Positions 35,345 through 46,663 of a stretch of DNA of 64,000 nucleotides are shown in pieces. The notes beneath the pieces are model-generated. The model saw nothing but the letters and a program-made list of their open reading frames with translations. It ran no database searches and was not told the origin of the DNA. The stretch is from assembly GCF_904849725.1 (NCBI RefSeq), contig NC_058523.1:111850189-111914188 (forward strand), written 5' to 3'. Origin of the DNA: Hordeum vulgare subsp. vulgare. Lineage: Eukaryota > Streptophyta > Magnoliopsida > Poales > Poaceae. Position numbers and translations under genes: made by a program. The first letter of the stretch is position 1. Every line of letters begins with the position of its first letter.

Positions 35345-36175
35345 TCAAGTTGTATCAATTGAACCATCATCAAGATCATCAAAGAGATCTTCAATAATAC
35401 AACTAGTCTTAAGAGGACTCTCAAAGAGAGGCTTAGTGGCAACACTTCTAGGAGCAAAAGCAAAGGTAGTAAGGCCAATTGGAATTTCATTTGTAATTCT
35501 ATTTAAGAGAGGTATCTCTTCCAAGGTCTTCACAGTTTCAACACCCTTAGCAATAGGTATACTCGTTTTGGGTTGAGGAACCTTGGGTACGTTAACAAAC
35601 CTAGGCCCCTTCCTTGCGGGGGTCTCTACCTTTTTAGTCTTGATGAAGGATAGAGTAGTTCCTAAAGTTTCAATAATATCCTTGATCTTATCAATCCTAG
35701 AAGGATCCACATCATGGGATTTAAGGATCTCCAAAATTTTGTAAATTTTGTTCATGGAGCTATCAAGTCTATTCAAGTTCCCTTGAATCCTACGATCTAC
35801 TTCATTAACTTTACTCATGCTTGGCATCTCTAGGTCTATCTTCTCAAGTTTACTCATAACATGAGATAAAGTGATATCATCCTTTATGTCAACAATAGGT
35901 GGGATTTCGACAAGATTTTCCATAATGTTAAGAGCCTCCCCAACGGGAGCTTCCAAGAAATCCCCTCCTATTGTTGTGTCTAGAACAAACCTATGCCAAG
36001 AAGTAATACCAACATAAAAAATTCTAAGAAAAATAGTGGTGGATTGCTTCTTGGTGGCTCTATCTTGAGAGTTATTAATTCTATACCAAGCATCTTTCAA
36101 ACTTTGTCCAACCCTTTGTTTGAAGGTGAGAATCTCTCCTTCGGGTGCAACACTAGAGGCAAAGGATTTAGACAT
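35345..36175 (-). CDS. gag: short Athila-like gag of element B
   Basis: The ATG at 36175-36173 starts MSKSFASSVAPEGEILTFKQ, and the open frame runs 276 codons to the stop at 35345. The upstream extension to 36376 has no conserved sequence. The N-terminal part (TFKQRVGQSLKDAWYRIN and FYVGITSWHRFVLDTTIGG) matches the gag core of Athila-type elements. The rest is Lys/Glu/Ser-rich and helical, with no zinc knuckle and no protease. It ends just before the shared untranslated motif. The absence of pol is typical of non-autonomous Triticeae Athila-like families, which would need an active partner for RT and integrase. Confidence 0.72.
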   Translation of the reverse strand: MSKSFASSVAPEGEILTFKQRVGQSLKDAWYRINNSQDRATKKQSTTIFLRIFYVGITSWHRFVLDTTIGGDFLEAPVGEALNIMENLVEIPPIVDIKDDITLSHVMSKLEKIDLEMPSMSKVNEVDRRIQGNLNRLDSSMNKIYKILEILKSHDVDPSRIDKIKDIIETLGTTLSFIKTKKVETPARKGPRFVNVPKVPQPKTSIPIAKGVETVKTLEEIPLLNRITNEIPIGLTTFAFAPRSVATKPLFESPLKTSCIIEDLFDDLDDGSIDTT

Positions 36176-36313
36176 ACTGACTAAACAAAGCAAGGTAACT
36201 ATTTTTTTGTGGTTTTGGTATAGGACTCTAAAGAAAAAACTAAAAAGCAAACTAACAAGACTAAAAAGCAAAGGTAAAGGATAGCATGCAACTCCCCTAT
36301 ATTGAAGACTCGA

Positions 36314-36334
36314 GTCCCCACCAACGGCGCTAGA
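36314..36334 (-). other. tRNA-Asp-like primer-binding site of element B
   Basis: On the minus strand TAGCGCCGTTGGTGGGGAC follows the LTR end after about 12 bases. It resembles the tRNA-Asp primer site (TGGCGCCGTTGCCGGGGA) used by Athila elements, with changes at several positions. Confidence 0.75.
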
Positions 36335-36344
36335 AAAATTTGCT

Positions 36345-38002
36345 TGATAACGAGATGATGTATATACTTCTCGCACCCTGTTGGTTACCCCCTGTGGAAG
36401 GTTGAGATTTAGTTAGCATCAGGTTTTCCCTCACACGGGAACTATAAGGTTTATCGAACCACGAGGACTCCTAGGACAAACAAGTAGGTGTCTCCTGTCC
36501 TGGCCAGCAGAAGACGTGGACCTGCACACATAACAAATAACTTTGCTCCAAACGAGTACAGAGAGGTTGTCAATCTCTCCGGCCTTGTAGTTTGCAAAGG
36601 ATCAAAACACAAGCGGGAAAGTAATAGTGATTGCAATGGAAAAGTAAACGAAAGCAATAAATGATGGAGGTGTAAACAATGATGGTGATATGGACCGGAG
36701 TCACATGATGTTCGCTAGTGATTTCTCTCTCCCAAAAGACGATAAACAACTATGCTTGGGTAAACAAATCACAGTTGGGCAATTGACAGAATTATGAACG
36801 CACCGCGATGCTAATTATGCTACTTGATAGTTAGAGGTTCAATAGTAATGGGCACTACGCCAAGACAAGTAGACCATTTATTCATCAGCATCTACTTACT
36901 AATCATCCACCTTGAGATATCTATCCAGAACATCTCGCCGGTATTAAGTTGCGAGCCCCACCCAAAGTGTAAACTCAAAGCAACGGACAACTGCATTAAA
37001 GAACTATGCGTAAGGTAAACAATCCTCGCAACCATGGTCACAAGCACCGTTGTTTTCTCCCTGGTGGCAACAACACATCCCCTAGTCTCATGTTTCTGTC
37101 ACTCAAGCTAGACATCGAGGGGCATGAACCCACAATCATGCATAATGCTCCCTCTTGGAGTTACAATCTACTACTCGGCCAAAGCAATAAATAACAACGA
37201 AGAACATGCATGAATCACTAAAGAACATAATATAAAAAGGATAATCAAATATATAACTCATAAAAATTTGAACATAATCTCATAATCCATCAGATCCCAA
37301 CAAACCGAGCATGGCAATAGCAAGAGAATTACATAGATGCCTTGATCATGTAGGGTAGCTCACAAGGACTAACCATTGAAGCACAAGATTGGAGAGAAGA
37401 CATCACATAGCTATTGGTCATGGACTCATGGTCCAAGGAGGACTACTCACGGCACGTCCGGGAAGCGTCCATGGCGGTGGAGAAGCTCCCGGAGGTCAAT
37501 CCTCCCTCCGGCAGGGTGCCGGGAAGAGGTCTCCTGACGCTCCCGATCTCGGAAGCTCTGCGGCGGCGGAACGACGGAGAAATTCGCGATTCTGGAAGTT
37601 GTGGAAGGGTTTCCTCTCGGGACTCTAAATATAGGCCAACGAAGGGCACCGGAGGAGGTGGGGCCCACCCAGGCGGCCTCCTGGCACGGCCTAGGGCCTG
37701 GCCGCGCGAGCAGGTCGCTTGGGCAGCCCCTGGCCCCCCTCTGGCCCATCTTTGGTGATCCGAAAGCTTCTGTTTCGCTGATTTTTTATATATTTTTCCT
37801 AGAATTTTCCGGGCTTCGGAAAATTGGGTAAAATCCACTTCAAAATTGACATCAGCAGACAGAAACTGACACTGGGTGCACTGAGTTAGTAGGTTAGTCC
37901 AAATATGTGTAAAATGATATAAAAGTGTAGCAAAACATATAAGAGTGTCACCCAAAAGATCATGAAACAAGCAGAAATTATAGATACGTTTGGGACGTAT
38001 CA
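36345..38002 (-). repeat. 5' LTR of element B
   Basis: 1658 bp. On the minus strand it starts TGATACGTCCCAAACG at 38002 and ends GTTATCA at 36345. A (G)CCTATATTTAG motif near 37625-37636 on the minus strand may be the TATA region. Confidence 0.88.
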
Positions 38003-38007
38003 GTTGC
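38003..38007. repeat. right target-site duplication GTTGC of element B
   Basis: Matches 18234-18238. Confidence 0.9.
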
Positions 38008-38078
38008 CCATGAGAAGAACGAGCGCAAGGTGCATATTCCAAGAGTTGATATGGTTGTTCCTTTAACTACTAGGCGTG
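38008..38078 (+). pseudogene. gag: gag fragment of element A between elements B and C
   Basis: Seventy bases continue the gag frame of element A after removing B: EKNERKVHIPRVDMVVPL then TTRRV. The last five bases, GCGTG, are the left target duplication of element C (38074-38078), repeated at 46664-46668. Confidence 0.8.
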
Positions 38079-39579
38079 TGATACGTCTCAAAGGTATCTA
38101 TAATTTTTGATGGTTTCATGTTGTTATCTTGTCAACTTTGGATGTTTTATATACCTTCTATATCTTTTTGGGGACTAACTTATTAATTCAGTGCCAAGTG
38201 CCAGTTCCTGTTTTTCCTGTGTTTTTGACTCTTTTCAGATCTGATTTTGGAACGGAGTCCAAACGGAATAAAATCCCCGAAATAAATTTTTCCAGAACAG
38301 AAGAAGATCGGGGGACTTGAGGGCCAAGGCAGTTGGCTCACAGGGAGCCCACAAGCCCTGTTGCCGCGGCCAGGGGGCCCGCGGCAACCAGGCTTGTGGC
38401 CTCCCTGGCTTCCCCTGCCCTAGCTCTTTGGCCTATAAATTCCCTAAAAATCCAGAAAAAATCAGCGCATCCACGAAAACACTTTTCCGCCGCCGCAAAC
38501 TTCCGTTTCTGCGAGATCTCATCTGGAGACCCTTCCCGGTGCCCTGCCGGAGGGGACTTTGGAGCTGGAGGGCTTCTACATCAACATCATCGCCTCTCCA
38601 ATGACTCGTGAGTAGTCCACTTCAGACCTACGGGTCCGTAGTTAGTAGCTAGATGGCTTCTTCTCTCTCTTGGATCTTCAATATAAAGTTCTCCATGATC
38701 TTCATGGAGATCTATCCGATGTAATCCTCTTTGGCGATGTGTTTGTCGAGATCCGATGAATTGTGGATTTGTGATCAGATTATCTATGAATTATATTTGA
38801 GTCTTTGTTGATTTCTTATATGCATGATTTGATATCCTTGTAAGTCTCTCCGAGTCTTGGGTTTTGTTTGGCCAACTAGATCTATTATTCCTGCAATGGG
38901 AGAAGTGCTTGGTTTTGGGTTCATACCGTGTGGTGACCTTTCCCAGTGACAGAAGGGGAAGCAAGGCATGCATCGTGTTGTTGCCATCAAGGGTAACAAG
39001 ATGGGCTTTCATCATAGATTTGAGATTGTCCATCTACATCATGTCATCTTGCTTAAGGTGTTACTCTGTTCTTTTGAATTTAATAAACTAGATGCATGCT
39101 GGATAGCGGTCGACGTGTGGAGTAATAGTAGTAGATGCAGAAAGTATCGGTCTACTTGCTTTCATGAGAGAAGTCACTAGTGAACACTACGGCCCCCGGG
39201 TCTATTCACAACTATCGTCTCCACTTTTACTTGTACTTTGCTTTGTTTACTTTTTTGCTTTCAGTTCTCACTTTGCAAACAATCTATAAGGGATTGACAA
39301 CCTGTTCATAGCATTGGGTGCAAGCTCTTTGTGTTTGTGCAGGTACTTGTGACTTGACGCGATCCTCCCACTGGATCGATACCTTGGTTCTCAAACTGAG
39401 GGAAATACTTACCCCCGCTGTGCTACCTCACCCTTTCCTCTTCGAGGGAACACCAACGCAAGGCTCCAAGGTCGCGGGGAAATCCTTTGCATATTTGCCA
39501 AGGAAGTCCCTATAGGCGTAGCCCGTAGCAGCAGGATTCATGGCGCCGTTGCGAGGGAAGGTCTGTTGTCGCAGTAGCA
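38079..39579 (+). repeat. 5' LTR of element C
   Basis: 1501 bp from TGATACGTCTCAAAGG to GTAGCA. It lacks about 100 bp found in the second LTR (between two copies of GTCTACTTG near 39150). The end carries an embedded primer-site-like TGGCGCCGTTGCGAGGGA at 39541-39558, before the true terminus. Confidence 0.88.
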
Positions 39580-39589
39580 GAAGGATTTC

Positions 39590-39609
39590 TAGCGCCGTTG
39601 CCGGGGAGG
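39590..39609 (+). other. tRNA-Asp primer-binding site of element C
   Basis: TAGCGCCGTTGCCGGGGAGG lies 10 bases after the LTR end. It has one mismatch to the standard Athila tRNA-Asp site. Confidence 0.82.
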
Positions 39610-39980
39610 AGAGATCAAGTCAAGATCTATCCAAGTAGGTGCCACAAACTCATCTCTTGCATTTACCTTTTTTGCCAGTTGCCTCTCGTTTTCCTCTCCC
39701 CCACTTCACATTTGCCGTTTTCATTTGCCTTTCTCCTTTGCCGTTTTATTTTGCCTTTTTGCCTTTCTCCTTTGCCATTTTCTTTTGCCTTTTGCCGTTT
39801 TCCTTTGCCAGTTTTCTTGCTTGCTTGTGTTTTTGTTGGTTTGTTGAAGTCATCAAGGCTGAAAACACCAAACTTTGCGACTTCTCGAGTACTAATAATA
39901 ATGATTTCATCAGTACTCCGATTGCTCCCGCCACTAGTGCGGAATCTTATGAAATCAACGCTGCCTTGTTGAATCTTGTT

Positions 39981-41930
39981 ATGATAGAGCAATTCTCTGG
40001 CCTTCCTAGTGAAGATGCCGCATCCCATCTCAATACCTTCATTGAGCTTTGCGATATGCAAAATAAAAGAGATGTGGATAATGATGTTGTTAAGTTGCAG
40101 CTTTTTCCTTTCTCGTTACGAGATCTTGTGAAAACTTGGTTTTCTTCTTTGCCTAAAAATAGTATTGATTCTTGGGATAAGTGCAAATATGCTTACATAT
40201 CCAAGTATTTTCCGCCGGCTAAGATTATCTCTCTACGTAACGATATCATGAATTTCAAGCAACTTGATCATGAACACCTTGCACAATCTTGGGAGAGGGT
40301 GAAGTTAATGATTAGAAATTGTCCCGCTCATGGCTTGAGTTTGTGGATGATTATACAAATCTTTTACGCTGGTTTGAATTTTGCTTCTCGCAACATCTTG
40401 GACTCCGCCTCAGATGGAACGCTCATGGAAATCACGTTAGGAGACGCTACAAAACTCCTAGACAATATCATGACCAACTACTCTCAGTGGCACACTGAAA
40501 GGTTACCTGCTAGCAAAAAGGTACACGCTATAGAAGAAATTAACTCGCTTAGTGCTAAGATGGACGAGTTGATGAATTTGGTTGCTAGTAGAAATGCTCC
40601 TTTAGATCCTAATGACATGCCACTATCTTCCTTGATTGAGAGTAGCAACGCTAGTTTGTACGTTAATTTTGTTGGTAGGGACAATTTTGGCAACAACAAT
40701 GCTTTTAGAGGAAACTATGTTCCTAGGCCTTTTCCTAGTAACTCCTCTAACAATTATGGCAATTCCTACAACAACACTTATGGAAATCATAACAAATTAC
40801 CCTCTGATTTAGAGAGTAATATCAAAGAGTTCATCAACTCTCAAAATATTTTCAATGCGTCCATAGAGGAAAAACTACTCAAAATAGACGATTTGGCTAA
40901 GAGCGTTGATAGGATGTCTTGTGATATTGATGCTTTGAAAGTTAGATGTGCTCCTCCCAAGGTCAACTTGGATGAAACTTTAAAAGCTATGCATGTCTCC
41001 ATGAATGAGAGCAAAGAAAGAACCGCCCAAATTCGCGCTAGGCATGAATGGTTTAAAAGGGTGCGTTCTAGTGGTGCAAATCACGAAGATCTTAAAGTGC
41101 TTGGTGTGACTCCTCTTGAATCTTTGTTTCCGCGTGTCAAACCTATTGCTGAAGGGGCTGGATATGAATCCACTTTGGTTGAAAAACGCCCCAATGATTT
41201 GGAGTCCACCTATCTTGATGATAAAGGTGTGGAGAGTGGTGTAGAAGAAATCAAAATTTTGGGTAGTAATGAAACTCTCACTTTGGATTTCAAGGAATTC
41301 AATTATGATAGTTGCTCCTTGTTTGAATGCATTTCCTTGATGCAATCCATTGCAAACTCTCCACATGCTTATAGCCAAAGCAAGACCTTTACCGCACATA
41401 TCATAGATGCTATGATGAAATCTCTTGAAGAGAAAATCGAATTAGAAGTCTCTATACCTACAAAACTTCATGATGAGTGGGAACCTGCTATCAAAATCAA
41501 GATCAAAAACTATGAATGCAATGCTTTGTGTGATTTGGGTGCTAGTGTTTCCGCGATTCCAAAGTCTTTATGTGATATTCTTGGTTTTCATGAGATTGAA
41601 GAGTGTTCTCTTAATTTGCATCTTGCGGATTCTACTGTTAAGAAACCCATGGGAAGGATCGATGATGTTCTTATTGTTGCAAATAAAAACTATGTACCCG
41701 TGGATTTCATTGTACTTGACATAGATTGCAATCCTTCATGTCCCATTATTCTTGGTAGACCTTTCCTAAGGACTATTGGTGCTATCATCGATATGAAGGA
41801 AGGGAATATTAGATTTCAATTTCCTCTAAATAAGGGCATGGAGCATTTTCCTAGAAAGAAAATAAGATTGCCTTATGAATCTATGATGAGGGCTACTTAT
41901 GGTTTGAGCACCAAAGACGACTATACGTGA
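39981..41930 (+). CDS. gag-pro: intact gag-aspartic protease ORF of element C
   Basis: The frame is open from 39639, but the first in-frame ATG is 39981, giving 649 aa. Athila gag homology already starts about 12 codons upstream (YEINAALLNLV), so the original start may be lost or non-standard. The gag core includes FSGLPSEDAASHLNTFIELC and LQLFPFSLRDLVKTWFSSLP. An Asn/Ser-rich linker follows at about 40680-40800. The C-terminal protease-like domain has LCDLGASVSAIPKSL, with DLG instead of the usual DTG/DSG, and CPIILGRPFLRT. It stops at 41928-41930 with no RT. The frame has survived without any stop, unlike its neighbours. Confidence 0.82.
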   Translation: MIEQFSGLPSEDAASHLNTFIELCDMQNKRDVDNDVVKLQLFPFSLRDLVKTWFSSLPKNSIDSWDKCKYAYISKYFPPAKIISLRNDIMNFKQLDHEHLAQSWERVKLMIRNCPAHGLSLWMIIQIFYAGLNFASRNILDSASDGTLMEITLGDATKLLDNIMTNYSQWHTERLPASKKVHAIEEINSLSAKMDELMNLVASRNAPLDPNDMPLSSLIESSNASLYVNFVGRDNFGNNNAFRGNYVPRPFPSNSSNNYGNSYNNTYGNHNKLPSDLESNIKEFINSQNIFNASIEEKLLKIDDLAKSVDRMSCDIDALKVRCAPPKVNLDETLKAMHVSMNESKERTAQIRARHEWFKRVRSSGANHEDLKVLGVTPLESLFPRVKPIAEGAGYESTLVEKRPNDLESTYLDDKGVESGVEEIKILGSNETLTLDFKEFNYDSCSLFECISLMQSIANSPHAYSQSKTFTAHIIDAMMKSLEEKIELEVSIPTKLHDEWEPAIKIKIKNYECNALCDLGASVSAIPKSLCDILGFHEIEECSLNLHLADSTVKKPMGRIDDVLIVANKNYVPVDFIVLDIDCNPSCPIILGRPFLRTIGAIIDMKEGNIRFQFPLNKGMEHFPRKKIRLPYESMMRATYGLSTKDDYT

Positions 41931-44626
41931 TTCCATCACCTTATGCCTAGCTAAGGGCGTTAAACAATAGCGCTTGTTGGGAGGCAACCCAACGAATCTA
42001 TCCTTTTTTTCTGTTTTGTGTTTTCCACACTTTCATAATTCTGTTATGATTGTGTGTTTTGTGTTTCTTTTGCGTATGTACCAAGTAAAATCGTTATGAT
42101 TAGTCTTGGGGATGATCGTTTGGTCATGCTGGAAAAGACAGAAACTTTCTGCTCACGAAAAGAATTTTCATTTTCTTTCCGTAAGTGATTTTGAGTTGAT
42201 TCTTTTTTTCCTGATTCCTACGCAAATTCTTCACACTGTAGTAATTGTTCAGAATTTTTGAAGTACCAGAAGTATACGAAGTATACAGATTGCTACAGAC
42301 TGGTCTGCTGTTAACAGATTCTATTTTTGTTGAGTTGGTTGCTTATTTTGGTGAAACTATGGATAGTATCGAGGGGTATTAGCCATGGAAGATTGAAAAT
42401 ACAGTAACCCAACATCAGCATAAGTATAATTTAAGTTTGCTACAGTACCTAAGGAAGTGGTGGTTTGCTTTCTTATACTAATGTTATCACGAGTTTCTGT
42501 TGAAGTTTCGTGTTGTGAAGTTTTCAAGTTTTGGGTGAAGTTCTTATAGACAAAAAGATAAAGAGTGGCAAGAGCTCAAGCTTGAGGATTCCCAAGGTAC
42601 CCCAAGTTGATCCAAGGATGTCGTAAAAGCCTAAGCTTGGGGATGCCCCGGGAAGGCATCCCCTCTTTCGTCTTCAATCCATCGGTAACGTTACTTGGGG
42701 CTATATTTTTATTCACCACATGTTATGTGTTTTTCTTGGAGCGTCTTGTATCATAGGAGTCTTTTATTTTTGTTGTGTAACAATCTTCCTTGCTGCACAC
42801 TTAGAGAGAGAGACATGCACTCACCGTGATTTTGTCGAGCTTCACTTATATCCTTTGGTTAGACAATTTAGCTCACATGTGCTTCACTTATATCTTTTGA
42901 GCTAGTTGATTTTGCTCTTTGTGCTTCACTTATATCTTTTAGAGCACGGAAGTGCGTGGCTTGGTAGTTTATCTATGCTATGAAAGTAGTCTCAAAAGGG
43001 GTAGTTATCCAAAAGGGATATGAAAACTTCCACCTTCATGTGCATCGAATAGTTAGAGAAGTTTGATTCATCTCAATTAGTTTTGAGTTGTGGTTGTGGT
43101 AATATTGAAGTTATACTAGTAAGGTGTTGTGGATCTAGAAATACTTGTGTTGAAGTTAGTGATTCCCGTAGTATGCACGTATGGTGAACCGCTATGTGAT
43201 GAAGTCTGAGCATGATTAGTCTATTGATTGTCATCCTTTGTGTGGCGGTCGGGATCGCGCGATGGTTTATACCTACCAACCCTTCCCCTAGGAGTATGCG
43301 TTGAATGCTTTCTTTCGATTGCTACTAAAACTTTTGCAACAAGTATATGAGTTCTTCATGACTAATGTTGAGTCCATGGTTTAGATGCACTTTCACCTTC
43401 AGCCATCACTATCTTCTTTAGTGTCGTGCAACTTTCGCCGGTGCACAAAACCCACCATTAGCCTCCCTCAAAACAGCCACCATACCTACCTACTATGGCT
43501 TTTTCAAAGCCATTCCGAGATATATTGCCATGCAACTACCACCATGACATGTGCCACCACTTCTAAATTGCCATTGCATGATCATAAGATAGCTAGCATG
43601 ATGTTTCCATTGATGTCTATGCCATGCTAGATCATTGTCACGGTACACTACCGAAGGCATTCCATATAGAGTCATCATTGCTCTAAGTTTTGAGTTGTAA
43701 GTGTGATGATCATCATTGATGGAGCATTGTCCCATATGAGGAAATAAAAGAGGCCAGCGAAGCCCCTTTACAAAAAGAGGCCAAAGATGCCCACCAAAAA
43801 AGAGAGGCCAAAGAGCCCACCAAAAAAATGAGAGAAAAAGAGAGAAGGGACAATGCTACTATCTTTCCACACTCGTGCTTATTAAGCACCATGATCTTCA
43901 TGATTGAGAGTCTCTCGTTTTGTCACCACCATATAGCTAGTGGGAAATTTTCATTATATAACTTGGCTTGTATATTCCAATGATAGGCTTCCTCAAAATT
44001 GCCTTAGGTCTTCATGAGCAAGCAAGTTGGATGCACACCCACTAGTTTTCTTTAAGAGCTTTCACATACCCTTAGCTCTAGTGCATCATTTGTATGTCAA
44101 TCCCTACTCATTCATGTTGATATCTATTGATGAGCATCTCCATAGCTCATTGATATGCCTAGTCAATGTGACCATCTTCTCCTTGTTTGTCTTGCAACCT
44201 CCACCACACTCCATTCCACTTATAGTGCTAAAACCATGGCTCACGCTCATGTATTGCGTGGGAGTTGAAAAAGTTTGAGAAAGTAAAGGTGTGAAAACAA
44301 TTACTTGGCCAATACCGGGGTTGTGCATGATTTAAATTCATTGTTCAAGGATGATAGAGCATAGCCAGACTATATGATTTTGTAGGGATAACTTTCTTTT
44401 GGCCTACTTATTTTGAAAGTGAATGATTACCTTGCTAGTTTGCTTGAATTATTATTGTGTCCACGTCAATAGCAAACTATTGTTTTGAATCTAATAGATC
44501 TGAACATTCACGTCACATAAGAGGAGTTACAAAGTACATCTATGCTAGGTAGCATGAAAGCATCAAAAATTCATTCTTTATCACTTCCCTACTCGAGGAC
44601 GAGCAGGAGTTAAGCTTGGGGATGCT
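41931..44626 (+). other. non-coding internal region of element C ending in polypurine tract
   Basis: 2.7 kb with no credible gene. It begins with the conserved GCGCTTGTTGGGAGGCAACCC (41970-41990), has a GGGGATGCCCCGGGAAGGCATCCCC palindromic stretch near 42635-42662 and an A-rich tract at 43740-43855, and ends AAGCTTGGGGATGCT (44612-44626), the polypurine tract. The shared motifs with element B suggest structural RNA signals such as packaging or dimerisation, which is inference. Confidence 0.65.
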
Positions 44627-46227
44627 TGATACGTCTCAAACGTATCTATAATTTTTGATGGTTTCATCCTGTTATCTTGTCAACTTTGGATGTTTTATAT
44701 ACCTTTTATATATTTTTTGGGACTAACTTATTAATTCAGTGCCAGTTCCTGTTTTTTCTGTGTTTTTGACTCTTTTCAGATCTGATTTTGGAACAGAGTC
44801 CAAACGGAATAAAATCCCCGAAATAAATTTTTCCAGAACAGAAGAAGATTGGGGGACTTGAGGGCCAAGGCAGGGGGCTCACAGGGAGCCCACAAGCCCT
44901 GTTGCCGCGGCCAGAGGGCCCGCGGCAACCAGGCTTGTGGCCTCCCGGGCGCTCCCCTGCCCTAGCTCTTTGGCCTATAAATTCCCTAAAATTCCAGAAA
45001 AAATCAGGGCATCCACGAAAACACTTTTCCGCCACCGCAAGCTTCCGTTTCCGCGATATCTCATCTAGAGACCCTTCCTGGTGCCCTGCCGGAGGGGACT
45101 TTGGAGCTGGAGGGCTTCTACATCAACATCATCGCCTCTCCAATGACTCGTGAGTAGTCCACTTCAGACCTACGGGTCCGTAGTTAGTAGCTAGATGGCT
45201 TCTTCTCTCTCTTGGATCTTCAATATAAAGTTCTCCATGATCTCCATGGAGATCTATCCGATGTAATCCTGTTTGGCGGTGTGTTTGTCGAGATCCGATG
45301 AATTGTGGATTTGTGATCAAATTATCTATGAATTATATTTGAGTCTTTGCTGATTTCTTATATGCATGATTTGATATCCTTGTAAGTCTCTCCGAGTCTT
45401 GGGTTTTGTTTGGCCAACTAGATCTATGATTCTTGCAATGGGAGAAGTGCTTGGTTTTGGGTTCATACCATGTGGTGACCTTTCCCAGTGACAGAAGGGG
45501 AAGCAAGGCACGCATCGTGTTGTTGCCATCAAGGGTAACAAGATGGGCTTTCATCATAGATTTGAGATTGTCCATCTACATCATGTCATCTTGCTTAAGG
45601 CGTTACTCTGTTCTTTTGAATTTTATACACTAGATGCATGCTGGATAGCGGTCGACGTGTGGAGTAATAGTAGTAGATGCAGAAAGTATCGGTCTACTTG
45701 TTTTGGACATGATGCCTATAGATATAATCATTGCCTTAGATAACGTCATGACTTTGCACGGTTCTATCAATTGCTCGACAGTAATTCGTTCACCCACCGT
45801 CTACTTGCTTTCATGAGAGAAGCCACTAGTGAACACTACGGCCATCGGGTCTATTCACAACTATCGTCTCCACTTTTACTTTTACTTTGATTTGTTTACT
45901 TTTTGCTTTCAGTTCTCACTTTGCAAACAATCTATAAGGGATTGACAACCCCTTCATAGCGTTGGGTGCAAGCTCTTTGTGTTTGTGCAGGTACTTGTGA
46001 CTTGACGCGATCCTCCCACTGGATCGATACCTTGGTTCTCAAACTGAGGGAAATACTTACCGCCGCTGTGCTACCTCACCCTTTCCTCTTCAAGGGAACC
46101 CCAAGGCAAGGCTCCAAGGCCGCGGGGAAATCCTTTGCATATTTGCCAAGGAAGTCCCTATAGGCGTAGCCCATAGCAGGAGGATTCCTGGCGCCGTTGC
46201 CAGGGAAGGTCTGTTGTCGCAGTAGCA
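44627..46227 (+). repeat. second LTR of element C
   Basis: 1601 bp, TGATACGTCTCAAACG to GTAGCA, retaining the ~100 bp deleted in the first LTR (about 45700-45800). It carries TGGCGCCGTTGCCAGGGAAGG at about 46191-46211 inside its end. Confidence 0.88.
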
Positions 46228-46663
46228 GAAGGATTTCTAGCACCGTTGCCAGGGAGGAGAGATCAAGTCAAGATCTATCCAAGTAGGTGCCACAAACTCA
46301 TCTCTTGCATTTACCTTTTTTGCTAGTTGCCTCTCGTTTTCCTCTCCCCCACTTCACATTTGCCGTTTTCATTTGCCTTTCTCCTTTGCCGTTTTATTTT
46401 GCCTTTTTGCCTTTCTCCTTTGCCATTTTCTTTTGCCTTTTGCCGTTTTCCTTTGCCAGTTTTCTTGCTTGCTTGTGTTTTTGTTGGTTTGTTGAAGTCA
46501 TCAAGGCTGAAAACACCAAACTTTGCGACTTCTCGAGTACTAATAATAATGATTTCATCAGTACTCCGATTGCTCCCGCCACTAGTGCGGAATCTTATGA
46601 AATCAACCACTAGTGCAGGATTCCTGGCGCCGTTGCCAGGGAAGGTCTGTTGTCGCAGTAGCA
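46228..46663 (+). repeat. duplicated 5' internal start and third LTR end of element C
   Basis: Positions 46228-46606 are nearly identical to 39580-39959 (leader, primer site, and the start of the gag frame up to YEIN). A short stretch with a repeated CCACTAGTGC follows, then 46615-46663 repeats the LTR end (GCAGGATTCC through GTAGCA). The right GCGTG duplication comes directly after. Confidence 0.85.

Larger units (their letters stand above)
18239..38002 (-). mobile_element. element B: Athila-like Gypsy retrotransposon, minus strand
   Basis: Two 1658-bp LTRs (18239-19896 and 36345-38002) are flanked by GTTGC on both sides. The tRNA-Asp-like primer-binding site lies next to the right LTR and a purine tract next to the left, so the element reads right to left. 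Only a short gag is coded, with no pol, so it is a non-autonomous Sabrina/WHAM-like type. The first ~215 bp of the two LTRs differ at about 18 positions by my count (about 8%), so it is older than the Tat-like element nested in it. Without that insertion it is about 7.2 kb. Confidence 0.88.
38079..46663 (+). mobile_element. element C: Athila-like gag-protease element with LTR-internal-LTR-internal-LTR remnant
   Basis: Flanked by GCGTG (38074-38078 and 46664-46668). It has a first LTR (38079-39579), an internal region with an intact gag-protease frame, a polypurine tract (44612-44626), a second LTR (44627-46227), then a second copy of the first 379 bp of the internal region (46228-46606) and 49 bp of a third LTR end (about 46615-46663). 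This is what a tandem two-element array joined by a shared LTR leaves after a large deletion in the second internal region. No RT or integrase is present. Confidence 0.87.

Noticed and set aside
39663..40061. 132-codon Lys/Glu-rich minus-strand ORF (also 46323-46610)
   Set aside because: Antisense of the TTTGCC-rich leader of element C, duplicated only because the leader is duplicated.
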